From: Pomacea canaliculata
Taxonomy: Eukaryota > Mollusca > Gastropoda > Architaenioglossa > Ampullariidae
NCBI RefSeq assembly: GCF_003073045.1
Contig: NC_037596.1
Span: 26,076,392-26,140,391, forward strand
DNA length: 64,000 bases
Direction: 5' to 3'
Part shown: positions 12,274-24,321 of the stretch, piece after piece
Numbering within the stretch: position 1 is the first letter of the stretch
Layout of the letters: each line of letters starts with the position of its first letter
Made by a program: the position numbers and the translations under genes
The notes under the pieces: model-generated
The model's input: the letters and a program-made list of their open reading frames with translations, nothing else
The model's database searches: none
Told to the model about the DNA's origin: nothing

Positions 12274-13619
12274 ATGAAAGCCGTCTGCTTGTTTCTCCTT
12301 TGCTGCCCTCTCCTGGTGTCTGCACGGGTTAAGGAGTCTAGACTGAAGGAGAAAAGGATAGGCAAGTTGTGTGTTTCTTGGTGATGGTGCTGTTCAAGTT
12401 TTTCTTCTTTTGCTACTTATCTTCTTCCTCTTTTCATCTCCAAAACGTATACCTCGGAAAAAAACATTTTATATATGAAGAATATGAAGCGCTGTGTGTG
12501 TGTGTGTGTGTCTTTATATGTGTGTATACGTATAGTCCTAACTGTGTGTTAAATGTCTGTATGGGTATGTGAGCAAAGACAAATTTCTGTCCTCCTGGGC
12601 AGACAATAAAGTCTGTTTTGATTTTGATTTGATTTTGATTTGATTATCTTCTTATCGGAATGGACAACATCAACAACTTTCCCAATAATTATAACCCATA
12701 AAAAACACCATCATTTTGTTATCATTGTCGTCAACATTATCCTCATCACTCTCACCACCACTACCATCATCATCATCCCTCGTGGTCACCAGTTTCAGGT
12801 AGAGATTGTGGGGAGACTTACTACCTGTGCTCTAGCAACGTGTGTATCCAGGAGGAGTAGCTGTGTGACACGGAGAACGACTGCGGCAACAACGAGGATG
12901 AAGTCGGCTGCCGTAAGTAGTGCTCACCTTTACCAGGATTTTGCTCTCCTTCCAAACACACAACTTAAAAAAAAAATATTATTAAATATTACTCTTGATT
13001 TCTCTAAAAATCAATCTTGACCACTTTAATTCACAAATTTTTTTCACATTGGATAAAGTTACATGATATCACTTATCAAACAGGACCTTGATAGAAGCTA
13101 GCAATGTCTGTGGACAATAAATACATTTATTTGAATGAGTTTGTTTGTTCGTTTCTTATGTGTTTGCTCTTTTCCAGAATTACACAAAAATTTACAAGAA
13201 ATCTCTGCTACTGTGTGCTTCAGCTACTGACTGTTCTGGGGCTCATCAGTTTAAATGCGGGATGCGAGACAGCTGCATCGCCATCGAATACCGTTGTGAT
13301 GGAGAGAACGACTGTGTAGATGGTTCTGAAGAAGCAGGCTGTGGTACGTTTTGTCTTTAATAATTGGAATTGGTTTTTTTGTGAATTTACACTTTTATGC
13401 CTTGGATGCTTAATAAATATATTTTCCCTTCACGATACATCTTCAGCTAGTAATTATTCCCCCGTTGTCTGCGCTTTTCTTTTCACAGCCACCCGGACCT
13501 GCCTCCAGGGTGAACTCAAGTGTTCTAACAACGTCTGTGTGGAGATATCCAAACTGTGTAACGGACACAACGGCTGTGGCAACGGATGGGACGAGGACCC
13601 TACTCACTGTGAGATGTGA
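12274..13619 (+). pseudogene. LDLa gene A: small secreted three-LDLa protein with an in-frame stop
   Basis: Four exons: 12274-12361 (signal peptide MKAVCLFLLCCPLLVSA then a basic propeptide ending KEKR), 12799-12912, 13224-13343 and 13489-13619. The last three each encode one LDLa module with six Cys and the acidic Ca-binding end (for example CDGENDCVDGSEEAGC). All borders are phase 1. The first intron fits only a GC donor (ATAG before GCAAGT, a perfect GC-donor consensus). Exon 2 carries TAG at 12858-12860 exactly where the three paralogues have Trp (EEW-LCDTE). Without it the product would be 150 residues. Exon 2 is a symmetric 114-base exon, so a transcript skipping it would stay in frame with two LDLa modules. 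Function unknown. LDLa modules usually bind Ca2+ and basic partners. Confidence 0.65.
12493..12650. repeat. GT microsatellite and TTTGA-tailed repeat end in intron 1
   Basis: A GT run (12493-12511) is followed by a sequence with AATAAAGTCTG and then TTTTGATTTGA units (about 12616-12645). That ending resembles the 3' tail of a non-LTR element or SINE. I could not identify the body. Confidence 0.4.
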
Positions 13620-15586
13620 AGACGTCACGAGACCTTGAACTTTCGGGTCATGTCAGGCGCATTTGTGCCAAAGGTCAAGGCGAGGCGACTGGTCCAGTGT
13701 AGCCAGTATCGAAAGTAGGACTGAAATTATCAGATAAAAAGCTGACATAGAACTTGCTACGTAGATCCAGGCGGCAAAAGACGTGGAATCATGAGCGGAT
13801 AATCATAAAGTATATTATGGATACGTGGACACCAATCCAGCTTTTATTGTAGTCAAAGGGAGGTAAATCCACTTACCATTAACATTAAAACCATTTTACT
13901 TTCCGTATTTTCTAGGGAAAAAAATGTTCATGGCATGTGTTCCTCAAACGAGTCGCTGCTACTACAAAACACAATGCTCAGTTCCATCCTTTAATCCAAA
14001 TTCAAACTAAAATACTCGATTCAGACTAATTTGAGGAAGTAATAGCCATGAAAGAAAGATGATAAGGAATAGCCATGAAAGTATACAAGGGGTAATTTAA
14101 TGTATATAGATATATAAAACAGGTTATGTAAACAAATAAAAAGAAGTTTAGACACAGAAAGGTCTGGCATGTAGCAAACAGCATGAAAATCGTTCTGAAG
14201 AACAACCACAGAACAAAGATGACCCTACACACACTTGCTTGTGACCTCTCCCACATGTTACCTTTCCAAAGATACCCCTAGGTTTCATGTCTGTGAATCA
14301 GCGACACACTGATAAAGTGCCCTCAATTTTCACAGGTTAAAAACACTATCAAAATGGCTTGAAAGACTACAAGTCCTAAACACGATATAGTTAATGGAAA
14401 TTTAATCCGAAGAAAGATATTTTCAACTGTGTATCCCCGTTCACCGTAGGGTGGGCTACGATGTTGTTGTCATTGTTTACTCCACCCCAACTGCCCCATC
14501 CTCTGATGGTTGACACAAAAAGAACCAAAAAAAATCCGAATGAATGTCCAAACTCTGCAGTTATATTGCTAAATATAGGATGCCCATATAAGTGCTCCGT
14601 GACACAGTAATCTGCTCTTTAAGGTCAATAGTTCAACGATTTTAAATTTTCAGGCACAAGTAGACCTCAGTATATGGCATCGAGAGAGAACTAGTCTAGT
14701 ATAGCAGCCCATGTCTACATTACCTATCCGTTTACATTATTAAGTCTCTTACTTTAATATAGTTTTCAAAAAACTTTACTTTTTCTGTCCCTGCTTGTTA
14801 ATTAACTTTTTGTATTTGAAACGGTCAATAGTGATAAGCAATTTTTATTAACCTGAGTATAATGATTTGAATGTTCTATTTCTTGAACTGAATGGATCTG
14901 ATGACTATTCTAATAATTAACTATAGCAACGGGCAAAAGTATCATTTGAAAAACATCATGATATATATATTGTAATTAACACAAAACTATTAAATAAAAT
15001 AATGTTCAAATACTTTGTAGAATAATAATTATTATTATACATGTAGCTCTTTATCATAACTTTAGAATAGACTCTTTCTATATATATAAATATGACAAAC
15101 ATAATACTTTTTTGTATATATATTATGTTTCTATGTTATTGACATACTTCACACATCTAGCTTTTCAACTGCAAATAACAAGGTAAATAAAAACAATGAA
15201 AATCTTTAACCAACAAAGAACTATTTCGAAAAGAAATGTGCCTTCGTTTTCTGACTGAAACACATAGTAAAGTAAACATATTCCGCATATTATAAAATAT
15301 ATAGTGTAAGTATGAATGTATAAGTATTACTCAAGTAATAATGTACCTAAGAGTGTTGCATGTTTACCAAACGAGATGATTTCTTACCACCAAATATTCT
15401 GAGGGTCTTCCACTACCTTACAATGATGTTCACCAGCATTTCAACAGTATGGTAGTCTGAGTGGGCCAAAGATATTTCTGCCCCACCACACCGCTACCCT
15501 TCAGATCCCAGTTAATATTTAAAGTCATTGTTTGCTGACCTGACAACACAAAGACAAAGAAAGTGAAGCAAGAAGCCGCAAGAAAC
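13620..15586. other. Intergenic between LDLa genes A and B
   Basis: About 2 kb of AT-rich DNA. A TATA-like ATATTTAAAG near 15515-15524 lies about 65 bases before the start codon of LDLa gene B. No coding sequence or clear repeat seen. Confidence 0.5.
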
Positions 15587-17062
15587 ATGTCTTCGTTGTG
15601 CTGGTCTTTGCTGGTCTGTGTCCTGCTGGTCGCTGGTCAAGCTGCAGCCAAGAGGACTGATGCCAAGATAAAGAGAGGTTTGTGCAATGATGTTTTGGAC
15701 ATATTCGAGAATTCAATTTGAAAAGATGAAAGGTTAAACAAATAGAGACAGATGGACATTTTCATATCAAGGACATGTTCTATATACGCCCTGAGGACAG
15801 ATTAACTAATGCTGGCAAATGCTTATTTAAGAAACTCTGTGAACCTAGACAGGTTGGGAAAGATAATAAAAGAAACATCCAAATACCGGCTACACACAGA
15901 AACACGAACTGACTGGCTACAGAGAAAGCAACACAAACACACAGACTGAAAAACAATAAAATTACACACCAGACATTTTATTCATTCACTACTTGACGGA
16001 TATGGAGAACTACAAAGATAATAAATAAATACTTAACTAGAATAAAAGTCAACATAAGTGTTCTATAAAAAATGAAATACACAGACACACGGACGGATTG
16101 GCGGACAGCCGACCGACAGATCGACATCAGTGTCCTGATTGACCCGCGTGACCTTTACCTCTTGCTTGTGCAGCATCCGATTGTGGCGATGGTCATTATG
16201 CGTGCTCTAACGGGCAGTGCATCCAGGAGGAGTGGTTGTGTGACACGGAGGATGACTGCGGTAACAACGAGGATGAAGTTGGCTGCCGTGAGTAGTTTTC
16301 ACTGTCGCTTCAGGATTACAATCGTGTTTATGGATTTTTTTTAATTAAGGCTAAAATGATTACCACTCGTAGATGGGATTTAGACACTGATCACTAATCT
16401 TAACTCAGGCATCCACTTCCACCTGGTAGGTCGACTGACATACACGGGTATCGAACCGACGCCTCTCGGATCGGATGCCAGCGCTCTAAGCCCTCAGCAA
16501 TCCACGTCCTCAGAAAATTCTTGGATTTCTTTAATTCTTTTTTTTTTCTTCGTCTCCACAGCAACCGACTGCTCAGGAGAACATCAGGTGAAGTGTACCA
16601 ACGGTCGATGTGTTCCCTAGAGTACAGATGTGACGGCGACAACGACTGTGGCGATGGAACTGATGAACAAAGATGCGGTGATTATCTCCTTCTTTCTTTT
16701 TTTAGTTTATCTGTAAGCTAATCACTCAAATCTTACTAACCACATCTGAAACTGAAGTGTTTATATGACACCTACTTGAAAATTATACTGAATTTAATCT
16801 ATTAACTACATTGGATATATATTCTTCTGCTTCTTGTTCTTTTTCTTCTTCTGCTCCTCTGACCTTTGATTACCATCAAAGCTGACCCTTGAGTCCAATA
16901 ACTGATTGCAGACACATGGAATGCTCGTCATATGAAATCAAGTGTCCCAACAACATCATATGTGTCGACTTAGAATATTTTTGTGATGGAGACAGTGATT
17001 GCCCGGATGGCTCGGACGAGCTTCCTGCCAACTGTCCAGTGAGCACCACGATGAGCGGATAG
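15587..17062 (+). pseudogene. LDLa gene B: small secreted three-LDLa protein with two frame slips
   Basis: Four exons: 15587-15677, 16174-16287, 16562-16677 and 16912-17062. Exon 1 gives the signal MSSLCWSLLVCVLLVAGQA and a propeptide with two dibasic sites (AKR and IKRG). Exon 2 is an intact LDLa ([20 protein letters not shown]). Exon 3 is 116 bases where its paralogues have 117. One base is missing in the C run before 16618, so the frame meets TAG at 16618-16620, although [20 protein letters not shown] continues in the next frame. Exon 4 also lacks one base near 16918-16921, before [16 protein letters not shown]. Expected intact length is about 157 residues. Poly(A) signal AATAAA at 17186-17191. 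This is either a decaying gene or sequence error in short homopolymers. Confidence 0.65.
16395..16512 (-). repeat. tRNA-derived SINE fragment in LDLa gene B intron 2
   Basis: On the - strand a tRNA-like head is visible: GGGCTTAGAGCGCTGGCATC (A-box region) then GTCGGTTCGATACCCG (B box GGTTCGATACC). Spacing is tRNA-like, but the acceptor stem does not close, so it is read as a SINE rather than a tRNA gene. Confidence 0.5.
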
Positions 17063-18500
17063 AGGATGTGATGAGTAAATAACACAATACTGGCAAAACA
17101 ATACTGGGTCGCAAACTCTACACTCTAGAAATGATCTTATCTCAGGCTTCTTGTGTGTATCATACTTTTTGTTAGCTGCTCCACAAATAAAATCATGAGA
17201 AAACTGTTTTCTGGAACACAAGAGTACATTTTTGTTTTTTCTCCTTTTTTTTTAAACTTCATTTACTTTTCTGATAATTCTCTTTTAATTATACAAGCAT
17301 TTTCAACTATTTGAATTCCACCAATTGTGAATAAAAAAAAGTTTATAAATTACTCAAAAAAAAGAGAAAATATAAACAATAAAGTGACATGACAGCAGAA
17401 AGTCTTTTTGTTTCATTTTACTTCTTTTAATGGAGATGATCCAGCCAGCCATGCAAAATATTAAATAATAATGTCTGTTGCAAAAGCAAAATTGGTTTGT
17501 ATTAATAATCGTTAAATAAACAAAAGCATAAACAAAAAGAAGGACCATTGCCTTTTTTCCGTAAAACCTTTGATTGCAGTTAATTTTACAAATTAAAACA
17601 AAATTCCTTTTTTTTTGTTTCTGGCCATAGGTTGTATATACAGTCATACCTCAAACAAAAGACATTGAAAGTAAGATATCTTCTACCGTTTCTATTTTGG
17701 TAAGACCATTAGGTAAAGATTAAATAACACAAGAACACAAATATCACATTAGTTTATGTCTGTGTTTAGACTGAACGCTGTACTCTGTATAACAGTTTCC
17801 AGAAGAGCTGGTACAGCTACAACAGGAAAAAAAAATCAAATTAAATTTATATCATTAAAAATAATCGACAATTTAGTGTCATTTGTATAATAGTTAACAA
17901 GAAAGATTCAATATGATTATCACATTTTAAAATCTGAGAGAGAATGAACAGTAAAATGGAAAAAAAAAAGGTTTCAACATAACTTAAATAATTCAGAAAT
18001 AGTTTGGGATATATCCATAAAAACTGAAAAAATAAACCAGTCTTAAAATATCATGTCAGTATTATAAGAGTAAGAAACAATAATTAATTATACTTAACTG
18101 AAACCTGACAATCAAAACCAGATACAATTTTACTTTAGACATGAATTGTGTAACATACTTATTAAAGACAAGAACATCAACCATCTTTATTTTCCATAAT
18201 TTAAATTTGTGGTCCTTATTTTCTTTTATCTTGGGTTTGGCGGAAAAATATACATGATGTTTAACAAAAATATACAGTGAGTGATATGGATTTAGCGATG
18301 GGTTAGGGTTCACGGACTTAACAAGGTCGAAATGCTAGATAATTGCCGGATTTCTACAGGAATGTCTACCAGAGTGTTAGTCGATGTCTGTTGGTATCTT
18401 GTGGAAGCCATCTGAACAGACGGTAAACTTGGATGATGTACACGGTTGGTGTACGAGTGTACCAGTGTCTAAACCGGAAGTGGATATTTCCACAAAAAGG
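17063..18500. other. Convergent intergenic, LDLa gene B to TRIM-like gene
   Basis: AT-rich, with many short A or T runs. It contains the poly(A) signal of LDLa gene B. No exon or named repeat recognised. Confidence 0.5.
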
Positions 18501-18523
18501 TCAATGGAGTAGACTGCCCATAT

Positions 18524-20715
18524 CTACTGTGTCCTGTAGATCTTCACCCAGCCGTCCACTTGGGTCAGAGCAACTCGTCCGCGCGCGCTGGCGTTGAGGG
18601 CGCAGGGCTTGAAGATGGAGTCCTTCTCGGTCAACAGGTCCTTTCAGCAAGGACCCCCGCCGACTGAGCAACTGAACTCGATTTTTATCCCTGTCTGCCA
18701 GCAGGATCAGCCCTGCCCCGGGCACGCTAGCCACTCCCAGCGGGCATTCCAGGGCAGCTTCACCTTTGGGCTTGAAGGTGAAGATCGTTTGCCCCTCGGC
18801 GTTGAGGGCAAAGAGCACGCGCCGCCCGCTGTCCACCACCAGCGCCGCCACGTCGGGGTCGCGAGTCGTCGGCACGTGAAGATACAGGGGTCGAGACAGA
18901 GACACGCGCTCCCCCTTGTGTGTGTAGAGCCGCCGCAGGAGGACCCCGGACTCGGTGATGACGTCGATGACGTCACACTGGCTAGTGGCGGCCAGCAGCT
19001 GGACTTGACCCTGACCCGGGGTTAGACCCTCCCCGGCTGAGGCCAAGAAGCAGTAAGGACGCTTCAAGCGCACAGAGGACAAGATGCGGACGGTTCCCAG
19101 TAGAGACATGAACAGCAACACCTTCTTGTTCATCACGGAATGGCGGCCTTCCCCTGCGACACCAGGCGATTCGGGACGGGTACTTCTGGGACAGGCACCC
19201 GGGTCAGGAGGTGGCCAGTGGAGTTGAACTTCTTCACGCACCTGAAACAAGAACAAATACCATCAGACAGAGACAGTTTTTTTCTTATCGCCATGTCTTA
19301 TCTCTCCTGATAACTCATTTACCTAAATCCTAAACTAAATCCATTACTTGTTGTCTGTGTAAAGCTTCCTGTTTAAATCCCTTACTTATTGTCCCTGTCG
19401 GTCAGTATGACGTCACCGTTGGGCAGCAAAACTAAATCCGTCAACAACGGATCACACGTATCCTCCCTCGTGCGGCCGTGGAATGACGTCATCAGGGTCA
19501 AGCTGAGGTCGTCTCGGTGTGGCAGAGGTGCGTCGTCGTGTCTCTTGCCGGAACTCGCCACGGTCAGGCTGCCCAGAGGTGACCGGCTCACAGAGTCTTC
19601 CAGCTGAGCATCCGGGGCGTAGACGAGAGTTATCGTTTCTTGTGACTGTGCGCATGCGTAGTTAGCGGCTTCCTGGTCCAGGTCTGTCGTCAGTGAGGGG
19701 ACGAGTGACAAAATCTCAGCTTCCCCCTTCAGACAGAATTGGGATAGAGATGAAATTATTGTAATTGAATTGGATAGAAACGCGATACAAGATCAAAGAA
19801 TCGTCAAAGGAATCAAAGGAATCGTCGGGACCATCTGACTACAAAATACCTGAACGCTGATGACGGCCTCCAAAACGCTCAGCTGGCCCTCCGCCGCTTT
19901 ACCTGAGCAGGTGTTCTCCAGGATCCTGGCTTTCACCATGTTGGTCTCTTTGTCCAAAACCGCGTTGACCTCCTGCACCAGCCTGGCCTCCTTCTCGAGA
20001 ATGGCTCTCACTAACGCCTCGCGCTGAGCGGCGATCTGACCAATCAGCGCCAGCCTCTGTTTCTCCAGGTCCTCCAGCAGGGCGCTGTCGGAAGTGACGT
20101 GCTCTTGCGACCTGATCACCTTCTGCGCAAGCTTGCTGTGCAGCGCGTTCAGGTGAGGTCGGCGAGCTACGACGGCTTCAGGACAAGTCACGAGCTGGTG
20201 AGAGCACTTCCGGTGAGCAGAGGTGACGCACTTCTGGCAGGCTAGCTGCTCGCAGGCCAGACAGTACTGCTCGGCGTCGCGCTGCGCGTGCGCGGGGCAT
20301 GGGAGGACGAGCGAGGAGCCGGAAATGACCTCTGGCGCCACCTCGCTGCTGCAGCCATCCTCGTCTTCCTCCTCACCGGCATCGTCGTTGCTGTCCTCGT
20401 CGGTGTAGTCGTACCAGCCGTTGGCAGCCTCACTTCGGCGCCTGAGCTCCTCGATGGCCAGGCAAGGCTTGGCCGCCACGCGCGAGTTGACCTGTGACGT
20501 CACGGACTTGCGCCGGACCTGGGGTACGTCACCAGGTGACTTAGGACGACACGCAGGACATAGAAACACCGAACCGTTTTGTTGGTAGTCTCCCCTTACG
20601 CTGTATGGGGGAAGACAATCACGACAAAGCACGTGCAGGCAGGTCAAAGAGTGGCCTCCCCTAAAATGTCCCGACAGGCACAGCAACGCAACGTTTCAGG
20701 GGCTGAGGATTCCAT
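18524..20715 (-). CDS. TRIM-like RING / B-box / coiled-coil protein with C-terminal propeller-like region, three apparent frame slips
   Basis: Exons on - : 20715-19850, 19726-19386 and 19241-18524. A splice acceptor just upstream (about 20731) implies a 5' UTR exon elsewhere. Order of parts: RING Cys pairs (RCCACRDIL, then TCLHVLCRDC, then CPAC); an acidic linker (DEDSNDDAGEEEDEDG); a B-box (CPAHAQRDAEQYCLACEQLA, then CQKC and HRKCSH); a coiled coil rich in L, E, K and A; then an NHL-like region (LTDRDNKCVKKFNSTG, LILLADRDKNRVQLL, WVKIYRTQ at the end). RING/B-box proteins of this order are E3 ubiquitin ligases, many of them in immunity. Reading frame changes near 20642-20658, near 19133-19150 and near 18640-18647. 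The stop given is the one following WVKIYRTQ; without the last slip the frame ends at 18501. The domains are otherwise well kept, so sequence error and a recent pseudogene are both possible. Confidence 0.65.
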
Positions 20716-21785
20716 CAGAAACGATTACTGGCTGTAACATAAAGATAATTATTTTATAATTTAATAATAAAGTCAAGTAATTATTGGAATTTAGTCCTCG
20801 TCTGCTTATTTCGTAGTCTTAATATCCTCCTTATTTTTTTCTTCTGGTTACAACAGACCACACAAAGCGGAAAGGAAATTGAATCCATGAAACAGTAAAC
20901 ACCCCATATTAACGGATTATTTTTAAATCATCAGAGCCAGAACGGTGAGGATAAAAAGTCGAATCGCCTCCTACATGGCGATAATAAACTACCCGTTGAT
21001 TAAACCTAAAATCATAGTTAAGAACACGTCTGTCCTTTGATCTTCGAGTGCATGATTTTATTTTCAATCAACATTCTTCCCCAGAAGCAATAAAGATTAC
21101 ATTTAGTCACAGACAAAATAAGTGGCAATGAAAAACTGGAACTCTTTTTTATGGAGGAAGTATAGCACATGTCACGTCCGACCGTGAGTGCGTTGATTAT
21201 TATTAATCTTCGACTGGTTGATTCTCGTCCCGCACCTAGATACGATCTCCCCCCCCCCCTTGGTGAGTATGGGGATTTGCGACTGTAATTACATATTGAG
21301 GCGAGACATGTTATTACAGGTTAGAACACAGTAGACGCCATGTCGAGGGCTGTTAATTCTGACCTGAGGGGCAAACAATTTGATTTTCTAATAACAGCCA
21401 ATCGTGCTGAAACCTTTATGCTGCTGACGCCGGTATGAAATCTGACGCTCCAGTCCATTAATAACAATTATTGATATAAAAAAATCAGTATAAATAAACA
21501 GGGCATAATAGGAGGATTGTAAGTAAAAAAAAAAAGAAGTGACGGGTAATTATTGTTGCTTTGCATGGCGGGTATGTTTATTGTCGTGCGTAGATTAATA
21601 TCTGTTAGACTGCCACCCTCACCCTACACCCACACTCATTCTCGTTGAAATAATTTTCTATAATTAGAACAAACGGGACTCAAAAAACAATATTTGGCAG
21701 GCGTCGTGTCTTGAACCTGGTGTGTTTAATGCATGCGAACACATGGGTGACTGCTTTCGCCCTTGTCTCTGCATTTATATCATAG

Positions 21786-21886
21786 TCTGTCTGTCTATCT
21801 GTCTGTCCGTCCGTCCGTTGGTCCGTCCGACCGTCCGTCCGTCCGTCCGTCCGTTGTCCGTCCGTCTGTCTGTCTGTCTGTCTGCA
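21786..21886. repeat. GTCC/GTCT tetranucleotide microsatellite
   Basis: About 100 bases of TCTG and TCCG units. The facing ORFs rich in R, P, T and D are repeat artefacts. Confidence 0.95.
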
Positions 21887-22323
21887 GTTTGCGCACCTAA
21901 CATTTTTATGTAAAAGATATTTATTCCTGATGGAAGTTCCTATAAGTAAATCGGCATACAACCTTAATCACACCCGAAACCTTCTCACCTATAACAGTAT
22001 GGGGATACATAACTCTTGGTGCTCTGCATAGAAAAACAAGCAAAATGAGAGAGAATAAAAGAGATACTTAGAAGATAGGAAAAACAAAAGATGAATGATC
22101 GTCGTTGAAGAAGAGACAAAGGGAAGTATCAAAACATTTTCCCTTGGGCGCCTCCTGACAGCTGCCTGCCACTGAGATTTTAAAATACCCGAGTTTGTGG
22201 TTTCAGTAATCAAGGGTGTGACTCAAAAGCTCGAATTAAAATGTCGAGATGTCTAAAAGTCCCATTTTACTAACAAGTATATTGGCAGACAACTTTGGAG
22301 CTAACCGTGTGTGGAAAGAAACG

Positions 22324-22838
22324 GTCACGTGACGACGGCAAATCCTCGTTGGCGTAATTTCTTAGGTCGGGTGTTCCTCATATCTGACAGTTATTATGTA
22401 TGTATCGTCACTTACCTAATATGACAAAAATATTGGAACAAAACCATTCGTCACCAAGTACCGTATTGTCTCTATTGAGAATGTATACCTACTTACTTTA
22501 TTCCCGTGTACGTCTCATCCCACCAGGTCACGTGTCACAAACATTTCATGAAAACGCACGTGAGTCATCATATTTTACTTTTATTTACATAAAACTTCTT
22601 TACGGGTAAATTATAAATTAAATCTCGTAGTTAAATATTGGGAAACAATATCACTTGCTTCGCTGGACTCGGCGTGAAAAGTCACTAACTGCGGATTTCA
22701 ATTTAATTAAAGACAAATATTGTCATAAGTAAATAAAATTTGTACTCACGTCGTCTCGAGTTCGTTGCACCGACAGGTGTATGGTAACACCGTTCACACT
22801 AAGGCAGCACATGTGCTGTGCCCAAAAGGTCACGTGAC
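22324..22838. promoter_or_regulatory. Cluster of CACGTG E-boxes, two of them GTCACGTGAC
   Basis: GTCACGTGAC occurs exactly at 22324-22333 and again at 22829-22838. GTCACGTGTC is at 22527-22536 and a plain CACGTG at 22557-22562. The cluster lies 1.6-2.1 kb upstream of the TRIM-like start codon. The 10-mer matches the known CLEAR element bound by MiT/TFE factors; use by this gene is inference. Confidence 0.4.
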
Positions 22839-23125
22839 ATGCCCACCCGAGTCTGGAAACTCCGCAGGGTGGCGTCTCTGTTTACAATGAACTTGGCACT
22901 CTTAATTGCCTGCTGGAGAAAGAAATCGTGTCAAGCATTGTTGTCTAGTAACCAGCAGCGATCACAGGTTCGCTAGACCGCTCTCTGAGCACCTCGGGTG
23001 GCGGGTACCATACACCAGACAACATAAAGTTGGGTGAACGGTAACACACAAGGTCTGATCAGGGTTGGTACCAGGTGAGAAAAGCATAGAGGAATGGGGG
23101 ACTATCCCCAGAACCCCCCGAATTT

Positions 23126-23470
23126 CTATTTCTCAGTCCAGCGGCGACTGGTTCTTGTCACGAAACAAAAAATGTCTGAGGGCATCGGAACCCGCCACCC
23201 GTCTAGCCTCAGCCAAGCGGAGCGTGTATCTGGAACCGCAGTGCACCCGGTACCCGGCCCCTCCTCGAAGTAGAAACACTGGTCGCACGCGCTAGTCTGC
23301 TCGGTGAAGCCGGGTGGATGACACAGCAGGGTCGCCCTGCTTGAGAAGAAGTCTATCAAGTCAACAAAGCCACAGATCCGACACTTTTCATGCTTCGAGC
23401 GAAGGGTAAATAGGAGAATACAATGTCGCGGGGGTTGTCGGGTGGCTTGTACCAACTTGCGCAGGCCCAA
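23126..23470 (-). CDS. Unrecognised 114-aa open frame with several Cys
   Basis: An open frame on - with Cys groups (KCRICGFVDL, LLCHPPGF, ACDQCFYFEEG, GTGC). I do not recognise it. It has no signal peptide and no clear splice context, and it sits in a moderately GC-rich stretch. It may be an exon, a remnant or chance. Confidence 0.15.
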   Translation of the reverse strand: MGLRKLVQATRQPPRHCILLFTLRSKHEKCRICGFVDLIDFFSSRATLLCHPPGFTEQTSACDQCFYFEEGPGTGCTAVPDTRSAWLRLDGWRVPMPSDIFCFVTRTSRRWTEK

Positions 23471-24321
23471 GGCTGTAGAGCAATTTTCTTTGAGTTACCT
23501 GCTAGGTAAGCGTGGTGCGGACAGGTGCTGCTATAGAGCTTAAAGAAGTTCTGTCGATACAGACGATAGAGGTCATTGATACCTCAGTACAGATGAATAT
23601 ACCACTCAAACATCGGTTTATTCATAAAAAAATATGTAGGATCTGTTTTTGTAGTACTGCTTTTTCATTTTGATGACCACGACTAAATTAATGACGAAAG
23701 AGTTTCAGTCAAACATATGGCGACAGCGAGAAATTCTGCAGAAATCAATAACGGCAAACAAGAAATAAAAATAGATAAAAACAAATAAAATTATTTAAAT
23801 AAACACAAACAAATAAAAACAAACAAATACATGAACTAAATCCATAAACAAATAAAAAATTAAATAAACAAATAATCAAAGTTGAACATTAATTAGCTGT
23901 AAATATCACTTCAACGGCAGAGAAATATAAGAAAATATTGAAAAAAAGGGGAAAACATGTTTTATCAGATTATTTTAATTTAGTCTTGTAATTTTCCGCA
24001 GTATTGATCTATTTTTAGCCTTAAAAACAATACGTATCGCAGAGGAACATATCGATGCACCGATAGTAATTACCCTGCCAGCGCATAGCAAGGGTGTCGG
24101 GAAGGAGGCTATTGGAGTGTTCGTCCACCCACCGCTGTCAATAAAGAACTATAAGCTCAGGGCAGACGGGTGGAGGAGGGGGTGGAAGAGGTGAGCGACA
24201 GGTTGCGACTGGTACAACTGCGCCGTGTACCTAGCGAGAACGTGCTCCCTCGCGCCGCGTGCAGATCAATAGATTCATTTCCTCGAGCGGTCGATAACGT
24301 CCTCAGCTCGATCTATCCTCT

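Noticed and set aside
18594-20497. + strand frames of 61-143 aa opposite the TRIM-like gene
   Set aside because: Antisense shadows of GC-rich coding exons; no domain of their own.
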